Below, in pieces: positions 53,092-63,144 of a DNA stretch of 64,000 bases; the stretch's first letter is position 1, and every line of letters starts with the position of its first letter. Source of the DNA: Paenalicyclobacillus ferrooxydans. Its GTDB lineage: Bacteria; Bacillota; Bacilli; Alicyclobacillales; Alicyclobacillaceae. Location: positions 62,001 through 126,000 of the forward strand of contig NZ_LJCO01000030.1 of assembly GCF_001399675.1 (NCBI RefSeq). The letters are read 5' to 3'. A program made the position numbers and the translations under genes. The notes beneath the pieces were generated by a model, which was not told the DNA's origin, did not search any database, and saw only the letters and a list, made by a program, of their open reading frames with translations.

Positions 53092-55218
53092 ATGGAAAAT
53101 CAGGTTATAGTTCGGATTGCGCTCTTGGCATTACCGTTGGCTGTGTATGAAATTATCTTCTCCAGAATTCCTTCAGTGCACAAAGCATGGAACCATGCCC
53201 TAGTCAGCGTCTTAGCAGGACTGGTTTCACTTTTTTATGCAGTATTGCCCGTGGAAATATCAGGGGTATCCGTGGATTTTCGAGGGATCCCGATTGTTCT
53301 CTGTACGTTGTACGGAGGATGGGCGGATGGTCTTTTATCTCTTGCAGTTTTCTTGTTAGGACAAATACTCCTTGGGAGTGTGCTGGGCGGCAACGAAAAT
53401 CTCACGTTGTCCATGCTGATTTATACAGGCCTCGCCATTTTAATGTCAGGCTGGTTTCGACGCCAGCAACCACGAAGGAGGATGCTGGCAGCCATTTTGT
53501 TTTCCGTGGTCTTAGTTACAATCAGGCTGCTCATCGCTCCGTATCACAGCATAGCTCGACCGGTAACAGTGGGTTATACAGGCTTTTACAATGGTTGGGC
53601 CGACCTCGAAAACATTGGGGTACACGCTATGTGGCTGTTTCTCTGTGTGGTTGCGGTGGAGTCGGTTCTGAAGGAGGCACGGAAACGCCGCAAGTTGGAA
53701 CGCCTCAATTCAATTTTTGCACAGGCACAAGAGATCGGAAAAATGGGGTCGTGGGAATGGATTCTTCAAAGCGGGCGTTTCATCCCATCAAAGCAATTGA
53801 AACAGCTGTTTTGGCCGATTTCGTTTGACGACCTGACATTGGAAAAGTTTCTTTACACATACGTTCATGAGGATGACCGGGCCGCTCTGCGACTGTGGGC
53901 AGAAAACCTTCGGAAAGGTCCATCTCCGAACGGCCTGAATTATCGGGTCTGCCTCCCGGACGGCTCGGAACGGGTGATGCATGTCCGGGGCTTGGCGCTT
54001 CCATATCAGTCGGGTTCTGCGTTGAGATACGTAGGCACAACCCAGGACGTCACAGAGATACGGAATATGGAACGCCGCATGAATGAGGGCATACAGCGTG
54101 CGAAATCCATTGTTGAACGAAATGCGATGGGTATCTGTGAGTTTGACTTGGATGGAGTGTTTCTCGATGTGAACCCAGCTTTCGAGTTGTTGTCTGGCTA
54201 TCGCAAAGAAGAATTGATTGGCACGCCAGGCTTGGTCATTCGTGATGAAGGGCAAGCACTGGTTGTCCATAAAGCACTTGAGGCTGCACGCCTCGGGCAC
54301 ATACTTCCATCCATGGAGGTTGTTCTGGTGGACAAGCATGGGGCCAAAATCCCCGTCACCACAACGAACGTCCCCATCGTTGTCGATGGTAGGCCAGTTG
54401 GCTTTTACGTGATGGTTCGAGATTTGCGTGAAGAGATTGCAGCAGAAGAGTTGGTTCGCCAATCGGAGAAGCTCGCTGTGGCAGGCCAACTGGCTGCAAG
54501 TGTTGCACACGAAATCCGCAACCCGCTGACAGCCATCAAGGGCTTTATGCAGTTAATGCCTAAGGTCGATGTGACAACCCTGATTCGTTATAAGGAGATC
54601 ATTGACGCAGAATTGGCCAATATCGAACGAATTTCTTCTGAGTTATTGATGCTTGCAAAACCTCAGGCGGATGCCTGGGGCGTCTACGACTTGAACCGCA
54701 TCCTAGAAAGTACAGTGGTCTTAATGGAGCCGCAGGCACTTATGCAGAGTGTTGTTCTAACGCTTGAATCAGAACCAATAGAGGGCCTTGTTTACTGTAT
54801 TGAAGGCCAACTGAAACAGGTGTGTACCAACATGGTCAAGAATGCGCTAGAGGCAACACCTGACGGTGGGTCTATCTCACTTCGATTGGAGCGCAAGGCC
54901 ACGGAATACGCGATTTATATCCGTGACACAGGGAAAGGCATTCCAAAAGACGTCATTCCTCGTCTCGGAGAACCATTCTACACGACCAAGGATAAGGGGA
55001 CGGGGTTGGGACTCATGGTGTGTCACAGGATTGTCGACCGACATCATGGACGTATTCAATACGATTCGTCACCGGAGGGAACGCTGGTCAGCATTTTCTT
55101 GCCAAAGTTGGACTCCGCTGCATGCGACCCATCTGCGGCACCAGAGCAAAACGGGTCGCTAGCGGAAGGCATGGAAAGCCAAGGGATATCAGTTGGCAGA
55201 GTGGCACTTTATCACTGA
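53092..55218 (+). CDS. PAS-domain sensor histidine kinase (sporulation kinase-like)
   Basis: 708 residues. The N-terminus has about five to six helices (1-190), like the 5TM-5TMR_LYT sensor module (GGWADGLLSLAVFLLGQILLG). Two PAS domains follow (about 215-325 and 340-440), then HisKA with phospho-acceptor His473 in VAHEIRNPLTAIKGFMQLM, and an HATPase domain with N box NMVKNALEATPDGG, DTGKGI and GTGLGL. No response regulator lies next door, so it is an orphan kinase, as KinA-KinE are in bacilli. A phosphorelay to Spo0F is the natural guess. The 3' end overlaps the convergent peroxidase gene by 7 bases. Confidence 0.9.
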   Translation: MENQVIVRIALLALPLAVYEIIFSRIPSVHKAWNHALVSVLAGLVSLFYAVLPVEISGVSVDFRGIPIVLCTLYGGWADGLLSLAVFLLGQILLGSVLGGNENLTLSMLIYTGLAILMSGWFRRQQPRRRMLAAILFSVVLVTIRLLIAPYHSIARPVTVGYTGFYNGWADLENIGVHAMWLFLCVVAVESVLKEARKRRKLERLNSIFAQAQEIGKMGSWEWILQSGRFIPSKQLKQLFWPISFDDLTLEKFLYTYVHEDDRAALRLWAENLRKGPSPNGLNYRVCLPDGSERVMHVRGLALPYQSGSALRYVGTTQDVTEIRNMERRMNEGIQRAKSIVERNAMGICEFDLDGVFLDVNPAFELLSGYRKEELIGTPGLVIRDEGQALVVHKALEAARLGHILPSMEVVLVDKHGAKIPVTTTNVPIVVDGRPVGFYVMVRDLREEIAAEELVRQSEKLAVAGQLAASVAHEIRNPLTAIKGFMQLMPKVDVTTLIRYKEIIDAELANIERISSELLMLAKPQADAWGVYDLNRILESTVVLMEPQALMQSVVLTLESEPIEGLVYCIEGQLKQVCTNMVKNALEATPDGGSISLRLERKATEYAIYIRDTGKGIPKDVIPRLGEPFYTTKDKGTGLGLMVCHRIVDRHHGRIQYDSSPEGTLVSIFLPKLDSAACDPSAAPEQNGSLAEGMESQGISVGRVALYH

Positions 55219-55694
55219 GGAAGCAAGGCTTCTACACGCTCCCGAATGGCTTCTGGTGCAGTACTCGGCGCAAACCGCTCGATAACCTCACCATTTTTAT
55301 TAACAAGGAACTTTGTAAAATTCCACTTTATTGCCTCAGTGCCAAGGACGCCTCTTGCTGACTGCGTAAGGTATTTGTACAGAGGGTGTGCATTCGGACC
55401 GTTGACATCAATCTTGGCGAATACAGGAAACGTGACTTGATAGTTGGTTTGACAGAACTGTTGAATCTCTTCGTTGGTCCCAGGTTCTTGGTGGGCGAAT
55501 TGGTTACACGGAAAGCCAAGGACAGAGAACCCTTGTTGGTGGTACGCCTCATGCAGCTCTTGCAACCCTTTGTACTGCGGGGTAAAGCCGCACTTGCTTG
55601 CCGTGTTCACAATGAGCAGAACCTGCCCGCGGTACGCCTCAAGCGATTGTTCCTCACCAGATGCTGTTGGTACGTTAAACTCGTAAACGCTCAC
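55212..55694 (-). CDS. glutathione peroxidase-family thiol peroxidase
   Basis: 160 residues. Peroxidatic Cys35 in NTASKCGFTPQYKGL, Gln in FPCNQFAHQEPG and Trp in WNFTKFLV form the conserved triad region. The Cys form (not selenocysteine) usually works with thioredoxin. GTG 55694 follows AAAGGAG at 8 bases. Convergent with the histidine kinase gene. Confidence 0.93.
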   Translation of the reverse strand: MSVYEFNVPTASGEEQSLEAYRGQVLLIVNTASKCGFTPQYKGLQELHEAYHQQGFSVLGFPCNQFAHQEPGTNEEIQQFCQTNYQVTFPVFAKIDVNGPNAHPLYKYLTQSARGVLGTEAIKWNFTKFLVNKNGEVIERFAPSTAPEAIRERVEALLPQ

Positions 55695-55728
55695 TGGATG
55701 CTCTCCTTTCGATTTCAGCCGTAGATGA

Positions 55729-56072
55729 AGTCACCTTGTTGTACCATCAGTTTCTCGAAAACCAACTGAAAGGTCAAATAAATTTTGGCGTGATCTGCTT
55801 CACACATCTCCCACCGAGATTGCAGAGGAGCTCGGTATCTCAAGAAGTGCCGTTGATAATCGGTTATGGCGCGGGCGTCGATGGCTGCGGGAACGACTGC
55901 TTGACCTGGAGAAGGGAGGCGGCACCTTTGGAAGTGGAACAACGCGATGAGGACCTGGAACGTGCACTTGCGGGGTTGAACGAGGACTTGCAGGCGGAAC
56001 TGTTCCAACTAGTTTCAGATAGAACGGCTATGGAACGCCCGGTTTCGGGAACTCTTTGTAGAATCTGGATAA
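55729..56072 (+). pseudogene. frameshifted sigma-factor/HTH-like remnant
   Basis: Three frames carry coherent pieces in order. The first (55729-55950) reads TEIAEELGISRSAVDNRLW, a sigma-70 region 4 or similar helix-turn-helix, then a basic helix RGRRWLRERLLDLE. The second frame continues as REAAPLEVEQRDEDLERALA with GLNEDLQAELFQLVSDR, and a third (56025-56072) gives RLWNARFRELFVESG. No frame has a convincing start with a ribosome site and each is cut by stops, so I read it as one gene broken by at least two indels. It lies immediately upstream of yhaO. Confidence 0.5.
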
Positions 56073-56163
56073 CCATACGATCAGTACCGGCAGGTGAAAC
56101 TCACCTTGTTCGCGAAGTCTTGAGAAACAACATTCGTGAACGAAGAGTCATGAGGTGAGAATC

Positions 56164-57429
56164 GTGTTTAAATTCATTCACGCTGCCGATCTGCATCTGG
56201 ACAGCCCCCTTCGCGGTCTGTCAGCGCTGGCTGACGCTCCCACAGAGGAGATTCGAACGGCAACACGCAAGGCACTGCAGAACCTCGTCGACCTCTGCAT
56301 CGCCGAGCGGGTTGCCTTTGTATTAATTGCTGGTGACGTTTATGACGGGGACTGGGAAGATTACACGACTGGCCTCTTTTTTACGAAGAGCATGGCGCGT
56401 TTGCGCGAACACGGGATCCGCGTCTTTCTCATTCGCGGCAATCACGACGCACAAAGTCAGATCTCGAGGCGCCTCACCCTCCCGGACAATGTCAAAGAGT
56501 TCCGTACGGATATGCCAGAGACCGTCATTCTGGACGATCTCGCTGTCGCAATTCACGGGCAGGGCTTTGCCACGCGGGCGGTGACGGAGAACTTAGCTGC
56601 GGGGTATCCGCCTGCAGAGCCGTGGATGTTTAATATTGGCCTGTTGCACACGGCGGCTGAAGGGCAGGAAGGTCACGAACCATATGCACCTTGTCGAGTG
56701 GATGAACTGGTGCAAAAGGGCTACCAATACTGGGCACTCGGACACATCCATAAACGGCAGCTATTGCACGAAGACCCCTACATTCTGTTCCCGGGCAACA
56801 TTCAGGGACGGCACATCCGGGAAGAGGGAGAGAAAGGTTGCACGGTTGTGACAGTCGACGGGCTGGCCGTCAGTCTGGAGCATCGCAACCTCGACGTCCT
56901 GCGTTGGTATACCTGCACTGTGGACCTCTCTGAAGTGTCGAACTCGGATGACTTTGCAGTTGCAGTTCAAAGCGCTGTCGGCGAAATCGCCGATGCCAAC
57001 CTGGACTGCCGCCTGGCACTCAGGGTCATCTGTGAAGGGGAAACGGAGATCCACGGTGAGATTTTGGAAGACCCCGAGCGGTACATTCATGAAATTCAGA
57101 ATGCGGCAGCGGTTGTGGGCGGCGAACGCGTATGGATCGAAAAGGTCAAGTTTGACACCTCCCATCAGAAGACGGGACACGGCACTCTTGCTGCAGATCC
57201 ACACGGTCTTGGCAGTCTGCTCTTGCGTACGCTCGAATCCGCCAAGCAAGACGACGTCTTTATCGCCGACTTCCTTCGCCATACAAAGGTCCTGCAAGGA
57301 AATCTTCGCGATTACCTGCAGACGGCTGATGCGACAAAAGTAGAGTCCGCAGCCGACCTCGATACACTTCTTGGCGATGCAGAAGACCTGTTGCTCACGA
57401 TCTTGGCTAAGGGAGGGATTCGTCAATGA
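56164..57429 (+). CDS. SbcD/YhaO-like metallophosphoesterase (DNA repair exonuclease)
   Basis: 421 residues. Metal-binding motifs in order: HAADLHLDSP (6-15), GDVYDG, GNHD and LGHIHKR, as in SbcD/Mre11. The relatives YhaO and YhaN of B. subtilis form an Mre11/Rad50-like pair. GTG 56164 has GAGGTGAG 6 bases upstream. Its last bases overlap the ATPase partner by 4. Confidence 0.9.
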   Translation: MFKFIHAADLHLDSPLRGLSALADAPTEEIRTATRKALQNLVDLCIAERVAFVLIAGDVYDGDWEDYTTGLFFTKSMARLREHGIRVFLIRGNHDAQSQISRRLTLPDNVKEFRTDMPETVILDDLAVAIHGQGFATRAVTENLAAGYPPAEPWMFNIGLLHTAAEGQEGHEPYAPCRVDELVQKGYQYWALGHIHKRQLLHEDPYILFPGNIQGRHIREEGEKGCTVVTVDGLAVSLEHRNLDVLRWYTCTVDLSEVSNSDDFAVAVQSAVGEIADANLDCRLALRVICEGETEIHGEILEDPERYIHEIQNAAAVVGGERVWIEKVKFDTSHQKTGHGTLAADPHGLGSLLLRTLESAKQDDVFIADFLRHTKVLQGNLRDYLQTADATKVESAADLDTLLGDAEDLLLTILAKGGIRQ

Positions 57430-60400
57430 GGATCCGCAGACTAGGCATTCAAAATGTCCTGCACTTTGACGAGTTTGAACTCGACTTCGGAAGAGCACAA
57501 GCAGGTCTACATATTGTCTATGGCCCGAATGAAGCCGGTAAGAGCACCATTCTGCGTGTTTTGGTGGACCTGTTGTTTGGCGGCAAGATTGATGACGCAT
57601 TTAAGGACAGTTACGGCAGTAAATCCAGGATTGCCGGCGTCCTCGAAGCGGGACATGATGGCTCTGCAGACGAGGTGGCAGCCGGAGACGCATCAACCGC
57701 GTGGGATGCAGGCAGCGAAGAGGCAGGAGGACCTAGGACGGGGACGAGTACAGCGGCGGGTGAATCACGAGGTACCGGTGGGACCTCTGGTTCAGCACTG
57801 CCGGTGTCACCTCGTGAGCTTGCCATCGTGCGAAAAAAGCGTTACAGCAACCTCGTCCTCAGCGATGATGCACAAGGAGACATCCCAGAAGAGGTCGTCC
57901 TCTCGCTCCTTGGCGGACTGGATAAAGAGCGGTATACGCTTCTCTTTGGCTTCAATCACGACCGACTGCGAATCGGTGGAGACAGTCTTCTCGAATCTGG
58001 CGGTCATGCAGGGATATCCCTGTTTGAGGCAGGCGGCGGTATTCAGTTTCTGCAGAACGTGTTCACTGAGCTGTCATCCCGGACGGATGCTCTGCTCGAT
58101 ACAGGCTTCCGATCGAACTCTAAGAAAGCCCTCAATGCTGCATGGCGTGCCTACAAGGACCTGAAAGACGGGGCACGTCGAAACAGCCTTCGGGGTGAAG
58201 ACTGGCACCGTTTGAAAAACGAGATCGCCGTCAAAGAGGTCCTGCTCGAAAGCCTGCAAAGAGAGCTAAAAGAGTTTGAGACGCGTGGCAATCAGTTACG
58301 ACGCATTTCGCGTACCCGTCATTTTGTTGCGAACCTGAACGATGCCAAACTGCGACTCGACGCCATGATGGATGCAGTCGAACTCACACCGGAGATGGAT
58401 GGACGGATTCAGAGCGATGTTGCAGGGCTCGAACAAGCGGACAAACAGATTCATGAAAAAACGCAGGATCTGAAGACTGCCACAGAGTCGCTGGAGTCCA
58501 TTGATGTGGACTCGGCGTTGCTCGATGCCTCCGGGGCGATTAACAGCCTCAATCGAAGGATTGAGCAGTATCTTGAGGCCGCTAAAACAGTGCCCCGGTT
58601 ACAGCAACAAATTGAAGCGGAAGAGTCGAAGGCTCGGGAGATGGCCCGCGATCTGGCCCCATCCGTAGACTTTGGCGATGTGGACAAGCTATGGATTCCT
58701 GCGAAAGATGACCTCGAGATTCGTCAACTTGCCATCTTGTGGACAGAACTTGCTCGCGAACTGAAGCAAGCCAGTGATAACGTTGTGAAATTGGATCAGG
58801 ACATCAGGCACCGCGAGGAGGAACTGGGGAAACTCGCGCAAAGCCCTGATTTGAGTCCGTTGCGCCAAGTTCTTGACGAAGTACAGCGCTCTGGTGACCT
58901 CGAATCGACTTTGGTTCAACTTGAGCGAGATATGAAGGGGAAACGAGAAGCTGCAACACGGCAACTGCAGAGTCAGAGCATCTGGAACGGACAACTTGAG
59001 GGTTTAGCTCGCATGCCTGTTCCGCTCGGAGAAACCGTAGCTCAATTCGCAGACAAATTTTTGGCTTCGGAACAACAGATTGCCGACTCCCGGCGTGAGA
59101 TAAACAAGCGGTACGCGGAACTGGAAAACATCAATGACCAGATTGCCGTACTTGAACTTTCAGGACGCGTTCCGGTCGAAGCCGATCTTGTTGCAGCTCG
59201 ACTGCACAGGGATAACGGCTGGCGGCTTATTCGCACGTCGTGGTTGGGGGAAACAGATGATGACGCCAGAGGGAAGTCGTCCCTCGCCGATGCAGTGCAA
59301 TCCTACGCAGCCGGAAAGGCCTTGCCCGAGGCCTTTGAGGATGCCGTCAGTGAAGCAGACAGTGTCGCTGATTGGATGCGGCGCGAATCAGACAGGTCTG
59401 CCCGCTTATCACAGTTTCAACTGCAGAGGGAACGAACAGAAAATGTGCTGTCACGGCTCAACAGTGAACTCGAAAAATTGACGCAGGAACACGAATCTTT
59501 ACAGTCTGCATGGGTGAACGAGTGGAGCACCAGTGGCGTTACGCCGAAGTCTCCTGTTGAGATGAAGGGTTGGTTGGCGGATTACTATCGGCCGCTCATT
59601 AAAGAGATTGGCGAGATTCAGGGTTTGGAACGCCGTATCGGCGAACTCACCGTGTTGCGGGACTCTTTGATGGCGCAACTTGGAGATGCGCTCAAAGCCA
59701 CTCGCCAGATGCCTGTTATGGTATCTCTGGCGGAAACGGGACAGGCATCTCAGGCGGAGCCCAAAGGCACTCCTGAAGAAGCCCACGGCGCATCTCGAAC
59801 GTTCGATTCTTTGCGCTCCCTGATATCGGCCGCAACTCGGTGGATCGGCAAGGTCGACAGTGAGGAGAAGCTGCGTGAAGCACTCCTTGTGCAATATAAA
59901 GAACTCAGAGCGAATCGAGATAAAGAGGCTGCGTTAGGGCGGCTGAAGAAAGAAGACTTCGCCGGAGCCAAGGAACGGTGGACACAGTTCACTGCTGCGT
60001 ACCCTTTTCTGCCGGAGAACCTGCAGGTGGTTACAGGATACTTGGACAAGCTGCGTGAATTGTTTGGACTGACTCGGGAGATTGGCAGACTCGAAGACGC
60101 CATGGCGAGTGCAAATGCCGTCTGTACGTCTTTTGAGCAAGACACTACCTCCTTGGCACAGCGGATTGGACGAGATATCGAAGACGGCATCTCATACAGT
60201 GGATTTGTTGAAAATCTCACGGCAGCGATGACGGAGGCTGGCCAAGAGGACCGGGAACGCCGCTTGTTGTTGCAACAGGTCAGCAAACTACATGGAGAAC
60301 TCGAACGACGAAAGTCAGACAAAGCAGCTCTTGAAGCGGTCGTTGCTGGGTACAAGGAGAAATACCATTGCCTGGATCATGAGGCTCTGCGGGTTCTTGT

Positions 60401-61223
60401 TATGAGGTCGGAGGAGAAGAAAAAGCTACGTGCAGAGATTGACCAGATTGAGAGCAGTTTACGCAGAGTTGGCGATGGTATGGGTGCCGCCGAACTGGTC
60501 GCGGAAGTTGAACATGGTCCTGGCATAGATGCCCTGCCATCTTTGGAGCAAGAGTTGGCTGCATCTCATGAGGCGAAGAAAAAGACCTGCGATCTTGAAA
60601 CCAGGGCCCTTTGGGAGTTGAACCAGCAATTTTTCGCGATGAACGAAGACAAGTCGGACGCTGCGGACTCCGCTCAACAGGCTGAATTCCAGCTGGCTGA
60701 AGTTGACCGTTATTGGAACGAATACTTACGCTTTGAACTCGCTCGGCGCCTGCTTGGACGGGCCATTGAAGAGTTTCGGGAGCAGAATGAGTCGACTGTG
60801 ATTGAGCGCGCCAGTGAGTTGTTCCGCCATCTGACACTCGGTCATTACACGGAACTTGTCGTTGAATACGACGGATCAGAGCCAGTGTTGGAGGCCATCA
60901 CCGCGATCGGTGAACGTCGGCGGGTTCATCAGATGAGTGATGGTACACGCGATCAGCTCTACCTTGCCCTGCGACTCGCCTTCGTGGAGCAGCACGTGGA
61001 CAATGCCAGCCCGGTTCCACTCATTATGGACGACATCCTGGTCCACTTCGACGACGCCCGCACACAGGCGACGCTTGAAGTTCTCAACCAGCTGGCGCAA
61101 AAAACGCAGATTCTCTACTTCACGCACCACCAGTCCATTGTGGAAGCAGCTGCGGCTATGGCTGATGCAGGAAGCAGCGTGTTGGTGCACACTTTGGTCG
61201 GAAGTGGAGGCTTACCAGCATGA
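57426..61223 (+). CDS. SMC/Rad50-like ATPase (YhaN-like)
   Basis: 1265 residues, slightly longer than usual. Walker A GPNEAGKST lies at 33-41, long coiled coils fill about 230-1080, and the C-terminal ATPase half has the signature SDGTRDQLYLALRLAF and Walker B LIMDDILVHF. It carries an insertion of about 50 Gly/Ala/Ser/Thr/Asp-rich residues (about 76-128) between the first strands of the head, which other YhaN proteins do not need. It should form a nuclease complex with YhaO for double-strand DNA ends. ATG 57426 overlaps yhaO. Confidence 0.92.
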   Translation: MRIRRLGIQNVLHFDEFELDFGRAQAGLHIVYGPNEAGKSTILRVLVDLLFGGKIDDAFKDSYGSKSRIAGVLEAGHDGSADEVAAGDASTAWDAGSEEAGGPRTGTSTAAGESRGTGGTSGSALPVSPRELAIVRKKRYSNLVLSDDAQGDIPEEVVLSLLGGLDKERYTLLFGFNHDRLRIGGDSLLESGGHAGISLFEAGGGIQFLQNVFTELSSRTDALLDTGFRSNSKKALNAAWRAYKDLKDGARRNSLRGEDWHRLKNEIAVKEVLLESLQRELKEFETRGNQLRRISRTRHFVANLNDAKLRLDAMMDAVELTPEMDGRIQSDVAGLEQADKQIHEKTQDLKTATESLESIDVDSALLDASGAINSLNRRIEQYLEAAKTVPRLQQQIEAEESKAREMARDLAPSVDFGDVDKLWIPAKDDLEIRQLAILWTELARELKQASDNVVKLDQDIRHREEELGKLAQSPDLSPLRQVLDEVQRSGDLESTLVQLERDMKGKREAATRQLQSQSIWNGQLEGLARMPVPLGETVAQFADKFLASEQQIADSRREINKRYAELENINDQIAVLELSGRVPVEADLVAARLHRDNGWRLIRTSWLGETDDDARGKSSLADAVQSYAAGKALPEAFEDAVSEADSVADWMRRESDRSARLSQFQLQRERTENVLSRLNSELEKLTQEHESLQSAWVNEWSTSGVTPKSPVEMKGWLADYYRPLIKEIGEIQGLERRIGELTVLRDSLMAQLGDALKATRQMPVMVSLAETGQASQAEPKGTPEEAHGASRTFDSLRSLISAATRWIGKVDSEEKLREALLVQYKELRANRDKEAALGRLKKEDFAGAKERWTQFTAAYPFLPENLQVVTGYLDKLRELFGLTREIGRLEDAMASANAVCTSFEQDTTSLAQRIGRDIEDGISYSGFVENLTAAMTEAGQEDRERRLLLQQVSKLHGELERRKSDKAALEAVVAGYKEKYHCLDHEALRVLVMRSEEKKKLRAEIDQIESSLRRVGDGMGAAELVAEVEHGPGIDALPSLEQELAASHEAKKKTCDLETRALWELNQQFFAMNEDKSDAADSAQQAEFQLAEVDRYWNEYLRFELARRLLGRAIEEFREQNESTVIERASELFRHLTLGHYTELVVEYDGSEPVLEAITAIGERRRVHQMSDGTRDQLYLALRLAFVEQHVDNASPVPLIMDDILVHFDDARTQATLEVLNQLAQKTQILYFTHHQSIVEAAAAMADAGSSVLVHTLVGSGGLPA

Positions 61224-62491
61224 AGCGAGTGAGCATGGAAGAAGCAATGCAATCCATTTCGTCAGGGATGCGGGTATGGGTGCAAGGGATGGCCAATACG
61301 CCTCACGGACTGCTGGCTGAGTTTGCAAAGCGGTGCAATAACCTGACGGATGTGTCCCTTTTTCACCTTCATCTGGAAGGCCCAACACCTTGGATAACCG
61401 AATCACTCCGACACCGGGTGCGGGACATCTCTCTATTTATTGGGCCAAACGTCAGGCAAGCTGTGAACGATGGACGGGCTTCATATCTTCCATTGTTCCT
61501 TTCTGAAGTCCCCTGGTTTATCCGACAGACTGAGTTTCGACCACATGTTGCACTCATTAACGTGAGCGCGCCTGACAGACACGGGTACGTGAGCCTTGGA
61601 CCGACGATCGAGGCCACACTGGCTGCCATCGAGCAAGCTGACATTGTGATTGCACAGATCAACCCATCGGTTCCGCGGGTCATGGGAGATGCGCTCTTAT
61701 CGATCGATGCAATTACTTACGGTGTCGATTGGAATGAACCACTCGCTGCTTCAGAACCGCGGGCGTCCGATCCGCTCACAGACTCGATTGGCCGCTATGT
61801 CTCGGAACTGATTCCGGACCGAGCGACACTGCAACTCGGCATCGGGAAAATCCCGGACGCCGTACTCAGCCAACTGATTCATCACCGTGACCTTGGCGTG
61901 CACAGCGAGATGATTTCTGACGGAGTGCGCATTCTCGCTGAAAAAGGGGTTGTGACAGGTCATTACAAAGTGACCGATCCTGGCCAAATTGTTGCCGCCT
62001 TCGCACTGGGACAACAAGCGATGTACGACTTTATGGATGATAATCCGGCTGTATCGATTCGAGCCGTAGACTATACAAATAACACGGCCGTCATTCGCCG
62101 CAATCCAAGGATGATGTCGGTCAATTCAGCTGTGGAAGTGGATTTGACCGGGCAGGTCGTCGCGGAGTGTATCGGATCGCAAATGTTATCCGGCGTTGGC
62201 GGCCAAATGGACTTTGTTCGCGGAGCGAGTCTGGCACCGGATGGGAAATCAATTATTGCCCTGCCGTCACAGACGAGGTCTGGTAAGTCGAGGATTGTCT
62301 CCGTCTTAACGCCGGGTGCATCCGTGACCACGACGCGAAACCACGTACAGTATGTAGTGACGGAGTATGGCGTGGCAGAGCTGCATGGGCGTACTTTAGA
62401 AGAGCGGGCTCGACAGCTCATCTCGGTGGCGCACCCAGACAACCGGGAAGAATTGACCCAGGCCGCCAAGCGCATGCTGCCGGGGTTCTAG
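61220..62491 (+). CDS. acyl-CoA:acetate / 4-hydroxybutyrate CoA-transferase
   Basis: 423-residue class I CoA-transferase of the Cat1/AbfT type. Catalytic Glu230 lies in LGVHSEMISDGV, with LQLGIGKIPDAV before it, and GVGGQMDFVRGASLAPDGKSIIALPSQT after. These act on acetate, butyrate, succinate or 4-hydroxybutyrate; the exact acid is unproven. The ATG overlaps the yhaN stop by 4, which couples a metabolic gene to a repair operon, an odd arrangement. The converging iron alcohol dehydrogenase gene nearby hints at 4-hydroxybutyrate. Confidence 0.92.
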   Translation: MKRVSMEEAMQSISSGMRVWVQGMANTPHGLLAEFAKRCNNLTDVSLFHLHLEGPTPWITESLRHRVRDISLFIGPNVRQAVNDGRASYLPLFLSEVPWFIRQTEFRPHVALINVSAPDRHGYVSLGPTIEATLAAIEQADIVIAQINPSVPRVMGDALLSIDAITYGVDWNEPLAASEPRASDPLTDSIGRYVSELIPDRATLQLGIGKIPDAVLSQLIHHRDLGVHSEMISDGVRILAEKGVVTGHYKVTDPGQIVAAFALGQQAMYDFMDDNPAVSIRAVDYTNNTAVIRRNPRMMSVNSAVEVDLTGQVVAECIGSQMLSGVGGQMDFVRGASLAPDGKSIIALPSQTRSGKSRIVSVLTPGASVTTTRNHVQYVVTEYGVAELHGRTLEERARQLISVAHPDNREELTQAAKRMLPGF

Positions 62492-62562
62492 GATTCTAGC
62501 GTGGTTCTGTTTCAGCGAGCCCTTGCGGATATCGATGGGGATACATGCGTCCTCTGGCACAC

Positions 62563-62598
62563 AATGAGGGAGCTGGATATACTCGCAGCTCCCTCATT
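62563..62598. terminator. terminator of the yhaO-yhaN-CoA-transferase operon
   Basis: A perfect 12-base stem (62563-62574 with 62587-62598) with a 12-base loop between convergent genes. Confidence 0.8.
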
Positions 62599-62681
62599 CC
62601 TCGGTATGTTCCTTCACTCTACCTTCGCAACATGGGTCTGCTCACGGGAGTCGACTGACCCCCTCAGTTCATCCGGCTCCG

Positions 62682-63107
62682 CTAGACTTGAAGTAAGTCA
62701 GATCTGCCGATCTGCTCGAGGTAGGCCTGGTATTTTGCATACGCAGGGGTGATGGCTGGAAGGAGCTTCATAATCTTTGGAATCGGCCCCTTTGCAACCA
62801 TTTGACGGCGAGAGAGTGCCATCAAAAGATTCAGTTTGCCAAGCCAAAACTGATTCGCCACGTCTGCCTTCATGGACAGCGAGACATCTGGTTGTTTATC
62901 TGTCTCGCCTTCGATCACGGTAAAGTATTGTCCATCTGCGATATTAGTCGTATCGATGGTGATTTGAGAGTCTGGATCAGTATACGTGAACTGAATCACC
63001 AGTTTCGATTTTTGAATTTCGGGTCCCATTTGGTCATCTGTTGCTGCTTCGCGAAAGAATGTGCCGAGGACGTTGTACACATCTTCTGAACTCGAAAACT
63101 TTGCCAT
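62682..63107 (-). CDS. SCP2 sterol-carrier-domain protein
   Basis: 141 residues of the SCP2 lipid-binding fold (VSLSMKADVANQFWLGKLNLLMALSRRQMVAKGPIPKIMKLLP). The ATG at 63107 has GGAGGCG 6 bases upstream. It probably binds fatty acyl or other hydrophobic ligands. It is downstream of the alcohol dehydrogenase on the same strand, 37 bases apart, and presumably co-transcribed with it. Confidence 0.88.
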   Translation of the reverse strand: MAKFSSSEDVYNVLGTFFREAATDDQMGPEIQKSKLVIQFTYTDPDSQITIDTTNIADGQYFTVIEGETDKQPDVSLSMKADVANQFWLGKLNLLMALSRRQMVAKGPIPKIMKLLPAITPAYAKYQAYLEQIGRSDLLQV

Positions 63108-63144
63108 GTTTGCGCCTCCAGTCTTTTGCGGATGAATCAGAGAA

